A DNA stretch of 57,582 nt from Maribacter sp. (GCA_020629285.1 JAHDDP010000021.1:1-57582), one strand, 5' to 3'. Shown: positions 44,444-53,960, counted from the stretch's first letter. Numbers and translations: made by a program. The notes: a model not told the origin generated them from the letters alone.

Positions 44444-44965
44444 ATGAAAAAACTATTCAATACTTCATGGGAAACTGTAATGCTAATTTCTGCCAGTGCC
44501 ATTGGTATTTACTTGGCAATAATTCTACTTACCAGAATTATAGGAAAACGAAGTTTTTCAAAGATGTCCAGTTTTGACTTTGCCATGACAGTTGCGGTGG
44601 GATCAATCGTCGCCACTACCATATTATCTTCGTCAGTAAAATTAATTGAGGGTTTGGTGGGGTTAACAATGGTATATGTGCTTCAAATAAGTATAGCCTT
44701 GGCCCGTAGAAATAAAACATTTCAAAATATTGTGGACAACTCTCCGCTATTATTAATGGATGGTGAAAAAATTATTTCATCGAACTTAAGAAAAGCTAGA
44801 GTTACGGAAGGTGACCTTAGGTCAAAATTAAGGGAAGCCAATGTTACTCAACTCAGCCAAATTAAAGCAGTGATTTTTGAAACTACTGGTGATATATCCG
44901 TCTTACATAAAGAAGATGATTCTACCTTAGACTTATGGATTATGAAAGATGTTAAAAGAGAATAG
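44444..44965 (+). CDS. DUF421/YetF-family membrane protein
   Basis: A 173-residue protein with three N-terminal membrane helices (about 12-35, 45-62 and 65-85) and a cytoplasmic beta-rich domain (about 90-170). RIIGKRSFSKMSSFDFAMTVAVGS and the PLLLMDGEKI...NLRKARVTEGDL region are family hallmarks. The family has no agreed biochemical role; members are linked to spore or envelope stress in Bacillus. It overlaps functionally with nothing recognisable nearby apart from the co-transcribed SemiSWEET. Confidence 0.85.
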   Translation: MKKLFNTSWETVMLISASAIGIYLAIILLTRIIGKRSFSKMSSFDFAMTVAVGSIVATTILSSSVKLIEGLVGLTMVYVLQISIALARRNKTFQNIVDNSPLLLMDGEKIISSNLRKARVTEGDLRSKLREANVTQLSQIKAVIFETTGDISVLHKEDDSTLDLWIMKDVKRE

Positions 44966-45135
44966 CATCACTATTTACCCGCTTTTACTTCAACAAGAAA
45001 ACCACATTGAGCTTTTTTGATCACATTATTTCTTCATACCGTATAACGCACAACTTCTAACTAAAAGAGCAAAGCATTTTTGAGTTCGAATTTTAATTTC
45101 AAGAAAGAAATTATATCACATTAAAATTCAACATT

Positions 45136-45453
45136 ATGAAATCAAAATATCAAAATTGTATAGAAGCCTGTCAACAATGTTTTATTGATTGCCAAAATTG
45201 CACGGTACAAATGGCCGCATTAGAGAGTATGAACGATTGCCCCAAATGCTGCATGCAATGTGTAGATGCTTGCTTAAGCACGATAAAGTTATTAATAGCA
45301 GACAGTCCTTTTGCCTCAAAACAAGCAGCACTATGCGCTGAAATTTGCGAATGGTGTACAGAACAATGTCAACAACATGACCACGAACATTGTAAAAAAT
45401 GTGCAGCATCTTGTTTAGCATGTGCCGAAGAGTGCAGAAAACTAGCAGCATAG
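45136..45453 (+). CDS. Four-helix-bundle Cys-rich protein (DUF326, copper-storage-like)
   Basis: A 105-residue protein with 19 Cys residues spaced mainly at CxxC/CxxxC helical intervals (8, 12, 15, 19, 22, 35, 38, 39, 42, 46, 67, 71, 74, 78, 86, 89, 93, 96, 100). This is the pattern of the four-helix-bundle copper storage proteins (Csp), which hold many Cu(I) ions inside the bundle. No signal peptide is present, so it would be cytosolic (Csp3-like). His81, His83 and His85 could form an entry site. It lies alone between the DUF421 gene and the SDR gene, 24 nt before the latter. Copper binding is predicted from family. Confidence 0.87.
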   Translation: MKSKYQNCIEACQQCFIDCQNCTVQMAALESMNDCPKCCMQCVDACLSTIKLLIADSPFASKQAALCAEICEWCTEQCQQHDHEHCKKCAASCLACAEECRKLAA

Positions 45454-45477
45454 ATAGTAATTATTAAAACTAAGCAC

Positions 45478-46335
45478 ATGGAAAATATAACAATAGATAA
45501 AAATCAAGAACAAGCTAAACAACCGGGTAAGGAATTTAAAATGAATCCTGAACCGGTAACCATACGTGAAAGCTACAAAGGCAGTGATAAGTTAAAAAAC
45601 AAAGTTGTATTGCTTACCGGTGGTGATAGCGGCATAGGCAAAAGTATTGCGGTGCATTTCGCTAGAGAGGGCGCTCTAGTAGCCATCATCTATTTGAGCG
45701 AAGAGAAAGATGCATTACAGACCAAGATTGAAATTGAAAATGAGGGCGGCCAGTGTCTTTTACTTCAAGGTGATGTTAAAGATGAACAATTTTGCCAGAA
45801 AGCTATAAAAGAAACCATATCAAATTTTGGGTCTTTAAATTGTGTCATTAATAATGCGGCAATGCAGTTTCCTACAGAGCATATTGAAGATATTAAAACA
45901 GAAAATCTTCATACTACTTTTGAAACCAATATTTACCCGTATTTCTATATCGTTAAAGCGGCTATGGAGCACTTAAAAGCGGGAGATACTATAATAAATA
46001 CTACTTCTGTTACCGCCTATAGAGGTTCTGAACACCTTATTGATTATGCCAGTACAAAAGGCGCCATTGTCTCATTTACAAGAAGCTTATCAAAATCGTT
46101 GGCCGAAAAAGGTATTCGTGTTAATGCAGTTGCTCCAGGACCAATTTGGACACCATTGATTACCGCTACATTTGACGGTGAAAAATTAGAAAATTTCGGA
46201 AAAGATGTACCGTTAGGTAGAGCAGGACAACCTGCCGAAGTTGCCCCAGCATACGTTTACTTGGCAAGTGAGGACAGTAGTTACATGACAGGACAAGTAC
46301 TTCATGTTAATGGCGGAGAAGTTATAGGAGGGTAA
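45478..46335 (+). CDS. SDR oxidoreductase, YghA/general-stress type
   Basis: A 285-residue short-chain dehydrogenase with an about 40-residue N-terminal extension (QAKQPGKEFKMNPEPV), typical of the YghA/YdaD/GsiB-neighbour stress group. The cofactor motif TGGDSGIG, NNAA, and the catalytic YASTK are present. The substrate is unknown; NAD(P)-dependent reduction of an aldehyde or sugar is likely. It follows the copper-storage-like gene closely and precedes a receiver protein gene by 15 nt, so a stress operon is possible. Confidence 0.87.
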   Translation: MENITIDKNQEQAKQPGKEFKMNPEPVTIRESYKGSDKLKNKVVLLTGGDSGIGKSIAVHFAREGALVAIIYLSEEKDALQTKIEIENEGGQCLLLQGDVKDEQFCQKAIKETISNFGSLNCVINNAAMQFPTEHIEDIKTENLHTTFETNIYPYFYIVKAAMEHLKAGDTIINTTSVTAYRGSEHLIDYASTKGAIVSFTRSLSKSLAEKGIRVNAVAPGPIWTPLITATFDGEKLENFGKDVPLGRAGQPAEVAPAYVYLASEDSSYMTGQVLHVNGGEVIGG

Positions 46336-46350
46336 TTAAATGATTTGATT

Positions 46351-46797
46351 ATGATTGCAGATGATGTATTTCATTTATTTATGGCTGAAGATGATCTAGA
46401 AGATCAACAAATATTTAGAGAGGCAATAGCAAGTATAGAAGGGAATCTTAAAATTACTATGTTCTCTAATGGTATTGATTTATTACAAGCCCTACATACA
46501 AATAGCAATACACCTAATGTTATTTTTCTAGATCTCTTTATGCCCAAATTAAATGGCGAACAAACTTTAGAAAAAATTAGAGCGATGAAGCATTTAGATA
46601 ACACTCCTATTGTCATCTTTTCCAATGAATATAATATTGATCGTATTTCAGATTTATTTGAAAAGGGAGCCAACAGATACTTACATAAACCAAACTCGTT
46701 TAAAACACTTACTTCAGCCCTAGAAAGAACGATAAAATCTATAATAAGCAATACACTTGGTGGCACGGCCATTATTAAATATGTAGAGTTGCCCTAA
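46351..46797 (+). CDS. Stand-alone response regulator receiver protein 1
   Basis: A 148-residue single-domain receiver. The acidic pocket AEDDLED, the phosphoacceptor Asp in VIFLDLFMP, the Ser in VIFSNEY and the Lys in HKPNSF are intact. No output domain is present, so it relays phosphate (Spo0F/Rcp1-like). The ATG at 46351 is used; a TTG two codons upstream is less likely. It starts 15 nt after the stress-type SDR gene. Two similar receivers lie at 47008 and 50972. Confidence 0.9.
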   Translation: MIADDVFHLFMAEDDLEDQQIFREAIASIEGNLKITMFSNGIDLLQALHTNSNTPNVIFLDLFMPKLNGEQTLEKIRAMKHLDNTPIVIFSNEYNIDRISDLFEKGANRYLHKPNSFKTLTSALERTIKSIISNTLGGTAIIKYVELP

Positions 46798-46809
46798 TTG
46801 TAAGCTAAT

Positions 46810-46887
46810 AAATAGCTCATTATATACACTGATGTAATACGATGTGCTCATATGATTCGTTAACATTTAGGTATTGAGCTATTTTTT
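46810..46887 (+). terminator. Long-range stem-loop after receiver 1
   Basis: AAATAGCTCA (46810-46819) pairs perfectly with TGAGCTATTT (46875-46884) around a 55-nt AT-rich loop, and a T run continues to 46887. It begins 12 nt after the stop. It may be an extended terminator or a structured 3' element. Confidence 0.4.
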
Positions 46888-47007
46888 AAATTAATAGAAT
46901 TACAGCATAGGTCCCATAATATTTACCTTGCTTTTAGATTGTTCTTCAATTTTTAATTGAAATAATCTTGAACAAACATATTTAGAGTTATAAATTATTT
47001 AATTGCC

Positions 47008-47451
47008 ATGAGCAAAACTGTACTTAAAGTCTTTCTAGCAGATGATGATAGTGATGACAGAACATTCTTTTCTGATGCATTGAGAGAAATCCCAATTCAA
47101 ACCAAAATATCTGAATTTAACAATGGCGTAGACCTTATGGCAAGTTTGCTAGCAGATGATACCCAAAAACCAGATGTTATCTTTTTGGATTTGAAAATGC
47201 CTATGATGGACGGGTTTGAATGTCTAGCGGATATTCGTGATCTTGAGAAATATGCAGACACGCCGGTAATTATCTATTCTACATCGTATCACCCTAAAGA
47301 AATTACTCGTTTAAACGAAATGGGGGCTTCTTTATATTTACAAAAACCTTCTTCATACAATCAGCTAAAAACACTTTTGCATAAGTGCTTACGCTATGTT
47401 GACAATTCTGAATATAGTAAACCAGAAAAAGAGTTTGTTATTTCTATCTAA
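47008..47451 (+). CDS. Stand-alone response regulator receiver protein 2
   Basis: A 147-residue single-domain receiver. FLADDDSDDRTFF gives the acidic pocket, VIFLDLKMP the phosphoacceptor Asp, IIYSTSY the switch Ser and LQKPSSY the Lys. It closely resembles receiver 3 (50972-51418; shared ADDDSDDR/VDDDEDDR-type start and KPSS-type end), so the two probably arose by duplication. No output domain. It is convergent with an AraC-type gene. Confidence 0.9.
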   Translation: MSKTVLKVFLADDDSDDRTFFSDALREIPIQTKISEFNNGVDLMASLLADDTQKPDVIFLDLKMPMMDGFECLADIRDLEKYADTPVIIYSTSYHPKEITRLNEMGASLYLQKPSSYNQLKTLLHKCLRYVDNSEYSKPEKEFVISI

Positions 47452-47586
47452 ACAAGTCTTTTCTTTATTCATTATCCACTTCTTAAACCTTTACCTACTA
47501 GTTGTATTTAACTAGTTTTTAGTTTTTTTCTACACTTTCCATAATACAATTCGTCGAAATACTAGTATTTACTTATTTCATGTAAC

Positions 47587-47615
47587 AAAAAAAAGCCAGC
47601 TCAAAGAGCCGGCTT
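47587..47615 (-). terminator. Terminator of the AraC-type gene
   Basis: On the minus strand a stem (AAGCCGGCT with AGCTGGCTT, one mismatch) is followed by a run of eight T. It lies 22 nt after the AraC stop codon. Confidence 0.8.
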
Positions 47616-47637
47616 AACCATTTTCATAACAATTTTC

Positions 47638-48633
47638 TTATGCTGAAAGCGATACGTTTCTAATGTTCATTAAGTATGCTTTTGGCGTACATTTAAACTT
47701 GTTTCTAAAGATTTTAGAGAAGTAACTTCTACTTGTAAATCCTATAGAGTATACTATTTCCGATATATTCATGTCAGAAGTTTGTATCAATTCTTCGGCA
47801 AGTATCAATCTTTCATTTCTAATGAAGTTGGTAACCGTAGTACCTTCCATCACTTTAAATCCTTCTTGTAATTTTGTTGGTGAAAGACCATATTCTTTAC
47901 TTAAATCTGTAACCGTATAAGGAAATTCTGGCTTTCTCTTTATAGCGTTAACCGCTTCCTCTATTCTTAAAAGCTCTTTTTTGGTCAACATGCTTGAAAC
48001 CTGACCACTATTCTCAATATCTTGCTTACAGTGTAAAATCTCTAATGCCAAAGTAAAGTTTACAATACCTTCAATAAGCAGTTTTCTAACTAAACCTACC
48101 TGGGTTATTGATCTTATCTGTAATAACTGCTCTTTTATTTTAAGATTGAAGGTACCAATATGAGCACTACCATCTTCATTTAAAAACTGAGTAAACAATT
48201 TCTCGTACAACTCATTGTTGTTAGAATTCTTAGTTAGCGCTTCGCTATCTTTTGTTACTTTAATAATAGACAAGTTAGACTTAGTCGCCTCTCTTAATTT
48301 TATATTGATAGTTTCATTTGAACCGCCTACTACTACTGTCTGTAATGCTTCTACCTTATTATTATCTTTTCCTTTTGAAAATCTAAAACTGCCTTCTAAA
48401 CAATAGATAAAGTATAAACTAGGGTTTTCATCTAATTTTAAATCGAAGTTGAAATCTTCATTTAAATCCAAATCATATTCCGTATAAGAAATTCCTGACC
48501 CTAAAGAAACTGTTTGAATTCTACCTGTTCCTTTTTCATTATCATATTGAAGTATACGATCACCTTGAAAACTTGATATACTACCTCCTAAAACACTATT
48601 GAAATAACTTAATTGATTATGGACTACTTGCAT
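47638..48633 (-). CDS. AraC-family transcriptional regulator (331 residues)
   Basis: The C-terminal AraC helix-turn-helix pair (about 235-325) reads TVTDLSKEYGLSPTKLQEGF and then DMNISEIVYSIGFTSRSYFS with KCTPKAYLM. The N-terminal about 220 residues have a cupin-like beta pattern (LYFIYCLEGSFRFSKG), so a small ligand is possible. The upstream leader holds a 53-codon open frame that overlaps its first codons. Neighbours are receivers and a PAS kinase; its targets are not evident. Confidence 0.87.
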   Translation of the reverse strand: MQVVHNQLSYFNSVLGGSISSFQGDRILQYDNEKGTGRIQTVSLGSGISYTEYDLDLNEDFNFDLKLDENPSLYFIYCLEGSFRFSKGKDNNKVEALQTVVVGGSNETINIKLREATKSNLSIIKVTKDSEALTKNSNNNELYEKLFTQFLNEDGSAHIGTFNLKIKEQLLQIRSITQVGLVRKLLIEGIVNFTLALEILHCKQDIENSGQVSSMLTKKELLRIEEAVNAIKRKPEFPYTVTDLSKEYGLSPTKLQEGFKVMEGTTVTNFIRNERLILAEELIQTSDMNISEIVYSIGFTSRSYFSKIFRNKFKCTPKAYLMNIRNVSLSA

Positions 48634-48785
48634 GATATATTGTTTAAATGGTTATTGTTTAATGTATCCTCTTGTGCTACTATAGCATCTAATGAACTCG
48701 AAGTAATTGCTTCTACATTTGAAGTTTGACTATGGGAGTTTTTGCTTCTTACGGCACCTACTCTAGCATATTGAAGATTGTTCAT
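48624..48785 (-). CDS. Possible 53-codon leader peptide overlapping the AraC-type gene
   Basis: An ATG at 48785 opens a 53-codon frame (start MNNLQYARVGAVRSKNSHSQ, end NNHLNNISCK) that stops at 48624, 10 nt inside the AraC-type gene. The overlap would allow translational coupling. The composition is Asn/Ser-rich with no recognised domain, so chance is a real alternative. Confidence 0.3.
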   Translation of the reverse strand: MNNLQYARVGAVRSKNSHSQTSNVEAITSSSLDAIVAQEDTLNNNHLNNISCK

Positions 48786-48908
48786 AAAGACTTACATTTC
48801 TTGTTGGCACAAAGATGCAGCCTATATCATGTAAATGTGTTACAACATTTTTAGAAGCTGTTACACAATTTTAAGAAGCGATAGTAAAATACTATAATAC
48901 AGTTTAAT

Positions 48909-50840
48909 TTATAGTAAGGTAGGAAGGTAAACAGTAAATTCCGCTCCCTTATCCTTTTCTCCCTTAGCCATTATGGTTCCATTATGTGATTGAACTATTT
49001 TTTTACAGATAGACAATCCCAAGCCGGTTCCAGAAAATTCTGTTTTGCCATGTAAGCGCTGAAAGATTTCAAAAATTTTCTCCTCGTACTTTTTTTCAAA
49101 CCCAATACCGTTATCGATGAATTGTAGTTTTACATAATTTATACTGGGCAATAAGTTCTCTACAGATGATTTTTCGCCACTTACTATACTACCCAGTATT
49201 TTAATATTAGGCTGTACTCCCTCCTTAACATATTTAAGTGAGTTGCCTATAAGATTGGCGAACAATTGTTCTAACTGAAATTGAATTCCGTTTACTACCG
49301 GTAAGCTTACCGAATCTACCTGAGCATTTAAATCATTAATACTTTCCCCTAAATCTTCAAGAACATTTTTCAATACGTCATTTAAATCTACTCGTTTTGG
49401 TTGCTCACCAACTTCATCTATTTTAGAGTAGGAAAGTAGATTATTGATTAGTTTACGCATTCTGTCAGAGGAGTATTTTATTTTAGACAGATAGCCCTGG
49501 GATCTGTTACTAAGTCGCCCCTCTTCTTCTTCATCTAAACGACTTACGAACATTTGAATTTTTCGTAACGGTTCTTGCAAATCATGACTGGCAACACGGT
49601 TAAATGCCTCTAAATCTGCATTAGTACGCTTTAACTCGGTATTTTTTATCTGTAATACAGATTCTGCCTCTATTTGTTTGGTAACATCTCTAATTACACC
49701 TACCATGTACCAATTATCTTCTTTTTGATAACATTCGCCAATAGTATTCATATAGCGCAACTCATGAGACTTTGTATACACACGAAAAACCAAATCAATT
49801 TTAGATTTAGTTTTTCTGGCTTCTTTAAAACTAGATTTAACCTTTTCTAAATCATTAGGATGCAAAAACGTAAGTAAGCGATCATATTTATTATCAAACT
49901 CATTGGGATCATAACCAAATAGCCGATAAACATTGTCCGAATATTTAATTTGATCTTTTGCCAGATTCCATCGAAAACTGCCAATATTAGCTACATGTTC
50001 TGCTTCTGAAAGCAACCGGTTTTGAATAAATAATTGTGCTTCATAGCTTTTCTCTTGCGTGACATCTTTTGAAAAAAGGATGAGACCATCGTTCATTTTT
50101 ATCGCTTTAGTGGTCAACCAGACCGACTCTTTATCAAAAATGAATTCTTTGGTATATTCTTTATTTTCACCAGAAGCATAACCATCAGCCAGAATCTCTA
50201 AAACTCCATTCTCATCATTTTCAGGGTAATATTCTAAAATGGTTTTACCTTCTATAAACGCCGTTTCTTGATTGGCAATTTCACCCATTCTATTGTTAAT
50301 ATAGACAATACGAAAATCTTCTATCTTTCCTTTATTGTCAAACACGGGTTTTAAATATGAAATAATACTATCGTTACTATCTAAAACTCTTATTCCAAAA
50401 AGATTGGAAATTTCTAGTTCCCTATTTCTTGATTCTAGATTACCTAACGGAAGTTTAGAATCTTTATCTGAAATAAACTTTGGCTTGACCAAGGTTAGGG
50501 CAAATAATAAACCCTTATTAAAGATTCTAATTCTTATATGATAATTTAGAATACTAGCTTCTTCCCTTACTATAATATTAAAATTTTCATCTTCACCAGT
50601 TTCTAATACCTTATTTGCCAAAATAAGGACCTCATCATAATGCACAAGATCATCTAAGGTTTCACTTTCACAATTATCTAGAGTAATCCCAAAAAAGCGT
50701 TGCCCTTTTCTGTTCGCATATTTAGGTCTATACTCCTTAACATTTACAGCATTAGAAGCTGATGGTTCGGCATATAAAATAGCAGTATCGGCATCATCTA
50801 TCATTATTTTAAAAAAATCATCCGCTAAATTATTCTTCAT
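48909..50840 (-). CDS. PAS-domain sensor histidine kinase (643 residues)
   Basis: A cytoplasmic kinase without membrane helices. It has an N-terminal degenerate PAS-like region (about 1-115), a second PAS (about 145-265), a third PAS with PAC segment (about 280-390; FDNKYDRLLTFLHPNDL), a HisKA domain with His419 in ASHDLQEPLRK and a HATPase_c domain (about 520-640; DNGIGF, GTGLGLSICKK). It belongs to the DLQEPLRK bacteriophytochrome-like kinase group, which typically pairs with single-domain receivers. Such receivers are encoded nearby. The signal is unknown. Confidence 0.92.
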   Translation of the reverse strand: MKNNLADDFFKIMIDDADTAILYAEPSASNAVNVKEYRPKYANRKGQRFFGITLDNCESETLDDLVHYDEVLILANKVLETGEDENFNIIVREEASILNYHIRIRIFNKGLLFALTLVKPKFISDKDSKLPLGNLESRNRELEISNLFGIRVLDSNDSIISYLKPVFDNKGKIEDFRIVYINNRMGEIANQETAFIEGKTILEYYPENDENGVLEILADGYASGENKEYTKEFIFDKESVWLTTKAIKMNDGLILFSKDVTQEKSYEAQLFIQNRLLSEAEHVANIGSFRWNLAKDQIKYSDNVYRLFGYDPNEFDNKYDRLLTFLHPNDLEKVKSSFKEARKTKSKIDLVFRVYTKSHELRYMNTIGECYQKEDNWYMVGVIRDVTKQIEAESVLQIKNTELKRTNADLEAFNRVASHDLQEPLRKIQMFVSRLDEEEEGRLSNRSQGYLSKIKYSSDRMRKLINNLLSYSKIDEVGEQPKRVDLNDVLKNVLEDLGESINDLNAQVDSVSLPVVNGIQFQLEQLFANLIGNSLKYVKEGVQPNIKILGSIVSGEKSSVENLLPSINYVKLQFIDNGIGFEKKYEEKIFEIFQRLHGKTEFSGTGLGLSICKKIVQSHNGTIMAKGEKDKGAEFTVYLPTLL

Positions 50841-50917
50841 ACTATTTTGTATTAACCATCTTATGTTAAGATACAGCGAAATAACCGATTAAAATGTAAT
50901 TTGCTTGGTGCTAAAAC

Positions 50918-50947
50918 AAAAAAAGTTGTTCCTAACGAAACAACTTT
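50918..50947 (-). terminator. Terminator of receiver 3
   Basis: On the minus strand AAAGTTGTT pairs with AACAACTTT around an 8-nt loop, and the T run continues. It follows the receiver 3 stop by 24 nt, so the downstream PAS kinase gene needs its own promoter or read-through. Confidence 0.75.
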
Positions 50948-50971
50948 AATTATATATGCTTTTACAACTGC

Positions 50972-51418
50972 TTAAATTTTCAATAAAAAATTCTCTTTCT
51001 TAAAATCATTTAAGTGGTACGCCCAGTTCATTTTAACGACTTGCTTCAACGACTTTTTAAGCTCATTAAAACTAGATGGCTTTTTAATATAGATATTGGC
51101 TCCTTTTTCAAAGGTTTCTTCTATATCTCTTTCCGCAGACGATGTAGAGTAAATCGCTACTAACAAATCTTTCAAATGAGGTGTACGTCTTATAGCTTCT
51201 AAACACTCAAACCCATTCATGATAGGCATGTTCAAATCTAGAAAAACCAAATCTGGCGTATTATCCGTGTCGCTAAGTAAAAATTCCATACAACTTTTAC
51301 CGTTCTCTAACTGACGTAGCTCTGTATTGAGTTCAACCCCTTCCAATGCATCTGCAAAAAACTGTCTGTCGTCTTCGTCATCATCAACGAGAAGTATTTT
51401 TAATTTATCCATTTTCAC
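50972..51418 (-). CDS. Stand-alone response regulator receiver protein 3
   Basis: A 148-residue single-domain receiver. VDDDEDDRQFF, LVFLDLNMP (phosphoacceptor Asp), AIYSTSS and IKKPSSF are intact. It resembles receiver 2 and has no output domain. It is downstream of a small AraC-type gene (32-nt gap) and is followed by a terminator and then the PAS kinase gene. Confidence 0.9.
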   Translation of the reverse strand: MKMDKLKILLVDDDEDDRQFFADALEGVELNTELRQLENGKSCMEFLLSDTDNTPDLVFLDLNMPIMNGFECLEAIRRTPHLKDLLVAIYSTSSAERDIEETFEKGANIYIKKPSSFNELKKSLKQVVKMNWAYHLNDFKKENFLLKI

Positions 51419-51450
51419 TTTTCATGTATTGGAAAGAAGAACCTTTCTTC

Positions 51451-51984
51451 TTACTTTTTTCTAAATTTCATGTATTGGGTGATGGTCAACCCAGTTACTT
51501 TTTTAAATTGGTTGGATAAATGAGGAACACTACTAAAATTTAAGTTATGGGCAATTTCGCTCAAACTTGTGTTCTCCAACAACACCAATTCTTTCACTTT
51601 TTCTATGCGCACTAAAATATAAAAATTCTCTATTGAGGTATACGTTTTACTTGAAAATAAATTAGAAAGATATGGATAACTAAAACCCAATTGATTAGAT
51701 AGTAATTCTGATATTTTTACATTTCTAATATCACCCTCATAAACCATTTTCTTTATATAAATCTTGATTTCTTCTACGATATCACGATTTTCTTTCGTCT
51801 GAACCTTTATACCATACCCTTTCAATTCTGCGATGATGGTTCTAAGCTTTTCATCACTTATATCATCTGGTAACTTAACCGTACTGTCTTGCAAAATTTC
51901 AAAATCAACCCCCGCTGCGACCATTATTTTCTGAAATACCACATTAACCATTTTTTCAGGGCTATATATGAAACTATATTCCAT
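51451..51984 (-). CDS. Small AraC-type helix-turn-helix regulator (177 residues)
   Basis: The C-terminal part (about 75-175) is an AraC/XylS-type DNA-binding domain; VKISELLSNQLGFSYPYLSN and TSLSEIAHNLNFSSVPHLSN are the two helix-turn-helices. The N-terminal about 70 residues form a small alpha/beta segment with no recognised domain and no CxxC motif. It probably forms an operon with receiver 3. This suggests that phosphorelay output and regulator level are linked (inference). Confidence 0.87.
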   Translation of the reverse strand: MEYSFIYSPEKMVNVVFQKIMVAAGVDFEILQDSTVKLPDDISDEKLRTIIAELKGYGIKVQTKENRDIVEEIKIYIKKMVYEGDIRNVKISELLSNQLGFSYPYLSNLFSSKTYTSIENFYILVRIEKVKELVLLENTSLSEIAHNLNFSSVPHLSNQFKKVTGLTITQYMKFRKK

Positions 51985-52163
51985 TCAATACATCAAAATT
52001 AAATCGCCACATTTCAATGGTAAAATTATTATAATAACTATACATTGTATAACAAAATACAATAAAATATTACCACTTTTGAACCTGAATTGAAAAAAAA
52101 ATACAAATTGTAAGTTTAAACCTACTTAACAGGTCTCTAGGCTAATAAAACACAGTCAAATTC

Positions 52164-53960
52164 TTACGACTTGGTAAAAATAAGAGCTCCATATGAAGGT
52201 ATATTTACCTTACCTGTCCACGGCTTTGCATCTGTATTTTCTTCTACAACCTGTATATCATCTACTGGTAATTGCGAAAATGCCGGATCGTATATTTTAT
52301 TTCCTGCATTTATGCTAAGATTAAAAGGCTCGTTTTCATTTAAACCAATACCATAATCTACAAAATCTTGATTACTAAAATTTAAAACAATCAACACCGG
52401 TTGTGTAGTATCATCTGCATCAAACCTTTTATAAGCTAGTATTTTGGTTTGGTGATTTAAATGTAAAATTTCAATATGTTGACTTCTTAAACCTTTTCCA
52501 CCATCTGTATTTCCTGTTCTTAGCTTAATGATATCACTTACCAGCTTTTCAATACCTCTATGTTTCTTTTCCTTTTTCCAATACAAAGCCTCGGTATCTT
52601 GAAAATATTCATCTTCAATAAATTCCTGTCCCTGAAAAAGCATAGGTATACCTGGTGCGGTCAAGGTCAAAACAATACCCAACAATGCTCTCTTTTTAGC
52701 GAAATCACTTTCTGCATCTCCGGGCTGTATTTCTTCTGGAACTCGTGCCTTGCCATTGGCTACCTCATCATGAGACTCTGTATATACAATTCGGCTAAAT
52801 GCATCATTGCTATATTTGAACTCAAGGGCATCTACCACTTTTTGTAAGTCTCTACCATCATCATGTGTGTCTTCTATTACCTCTCTAACCGGGTGTACAA
52901 AATTCATATCCCATTGAGATCCATATGCCAGCCCATCATGTTCTATGGCATCGGTAACCCTACTATCGCCTTTTAAATCTTCAGCTATTGTTAATACATG
53001 CGGATATTTCTCTCTTATCTCTACATTTATATCGCGCATCAATATATTTCCTTCCTCAATTTCGGTATCATAACCTAAACCGCCACCTTCATAACGTATA
53101 TACGAGGTAGCATCCATACGTAAACCATCGCAATGGTATTTCTCTATCCACATCAATGCATTGTCTCGCAAATATTGACGCACTTCTTCCCGTCCATAAT
53201 CTGGTCTGGTATCTCCCCATGGCGTATCGCTTCTATGGTCATTATAAAAATAGATTCCTCCTTTATCGTTTTCACTCCAACCATCAAATCGCCATAAATC
53301 AACATCTGAAGGTCCGAAGTGATTATATACTACATCCATAATCACGGCAATACCCTTTTTGTGTGCTTCATTGACCAATTTTGCAAAAGCATCTGGACCG
53401 CCATAATCTTGTTCAATAGCAAAAGGATGTGCAGGGTTATAGCCCCAAGAAATTCCTCCTGCAAACTCAGCCACAGGTAACAACTCTATACAATTAATAC
53501 CCAGTTCTTTTAAATAATCTAGTTTGGCAATAACATCTTCAAAGGTACCAACGGTATCTGGAGAAGAACGATTAAAAGTACCTACATGTAATTCATAAAT
53601 AACCAACTCGTTCCAGCTTGGCATTTTAAAGTCTTCATCATCCCACTTAAAATCTAATGTTCTTATGATAGAATTACCATTGCTATTGGTCACTTCAAAA
53701 GCATAAGGATCATTTCTTGCCAAAACTTCTCCTTCATATTCAATAAAGAATTTATATTCATCTCCTTCAGATGCCTTTTCGGTAATTACGGACCAATATC
53801 CATTATCCTCTATTTCAAGGGAAATTTCATTCTTAGACCAGTTGTTAAAGCTTCCGCCAATGAAAACTTTTTCCGCATGCGGAGCCCACACTCTAAAGGT
53901 TACGGCACCATCACCTAAGACAGCGCCCATACCTGCCGATTTTGTTATTGTAGTATACAT
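52164..53960 (-). CDS. GH13 alpha-amylase-family enzyme with N-terminal CBM48
   Basis: A 598-residue protein in the glycogen-branching/trehalohydrolase-like group. The N-terminal CBM48-type beta-sandwich (about 10-100; FRVWAPHAEKVFIGGSFNNW) precedes the TIM barrel with catalytic Asp283 (DGLRMDAT), Glu327 (TIAEDLKG) and Asp398 (ESHDEV). It acts on alpha-1,4-glucan: branching, debranching or hydrolysis cannot be separated here. No signal peptide remains with the start at MYTTITKSAG; an in-frame upstream ATG would add 14 residues that look like leader noise. It is monocistronic. Confidence 0.87.
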   Translation of the reverse strand: MYTTITKSAGMGAVLGDGAVTFRVWAPHAEKVFIGGSFNNWSKNEISLEIEDNGYWSVITEKASEGDEYKFFIEYEGEVLARNDPYAFEVTNSNGNSIIRTLDFKWDDEDFKMPSWNELVIYELHVGTFNRSSPDTVGTFEDVIAKLDYLKELGINCIELLPVAEFAGGISWGYNPAHPFAIEQDYGGPDAFAKLVNEAHKKGIAVIMDVVYNHFGPSDVDLWRFDGWSENDKGGIYFYNDHRSDTPWGDTRPDYGREEVRQYLRDNALMWIEKYHCDGLRMDATSYIRYEGGGLGYDTEIEEGNILMRDINVEIREKYPHVLTIAEDLKGDSRVTDAIEHDGLAYGSQWDMNFVHPVREVIEDTHDDGRDLQKVVDALEFKYSNDAFSRIVYTESHDEVANGKARVPEEIQPGDAESDFAKKRALLGIVLTLTAPGIPMLFQGQEFIEDEYFQDTEALYWKKEKKHRGIEKLVSDIIKLRTGNTDGGKGLRSQHIEILHLNHQTKILAYKRFDADDTTQPVLIVLNFSNQDFVDYGIGLNENEPFNLSINAGNKIYDPAFSQLPVDDIQVVEENTDAKPWTGKVNIPSYGALIFTKS

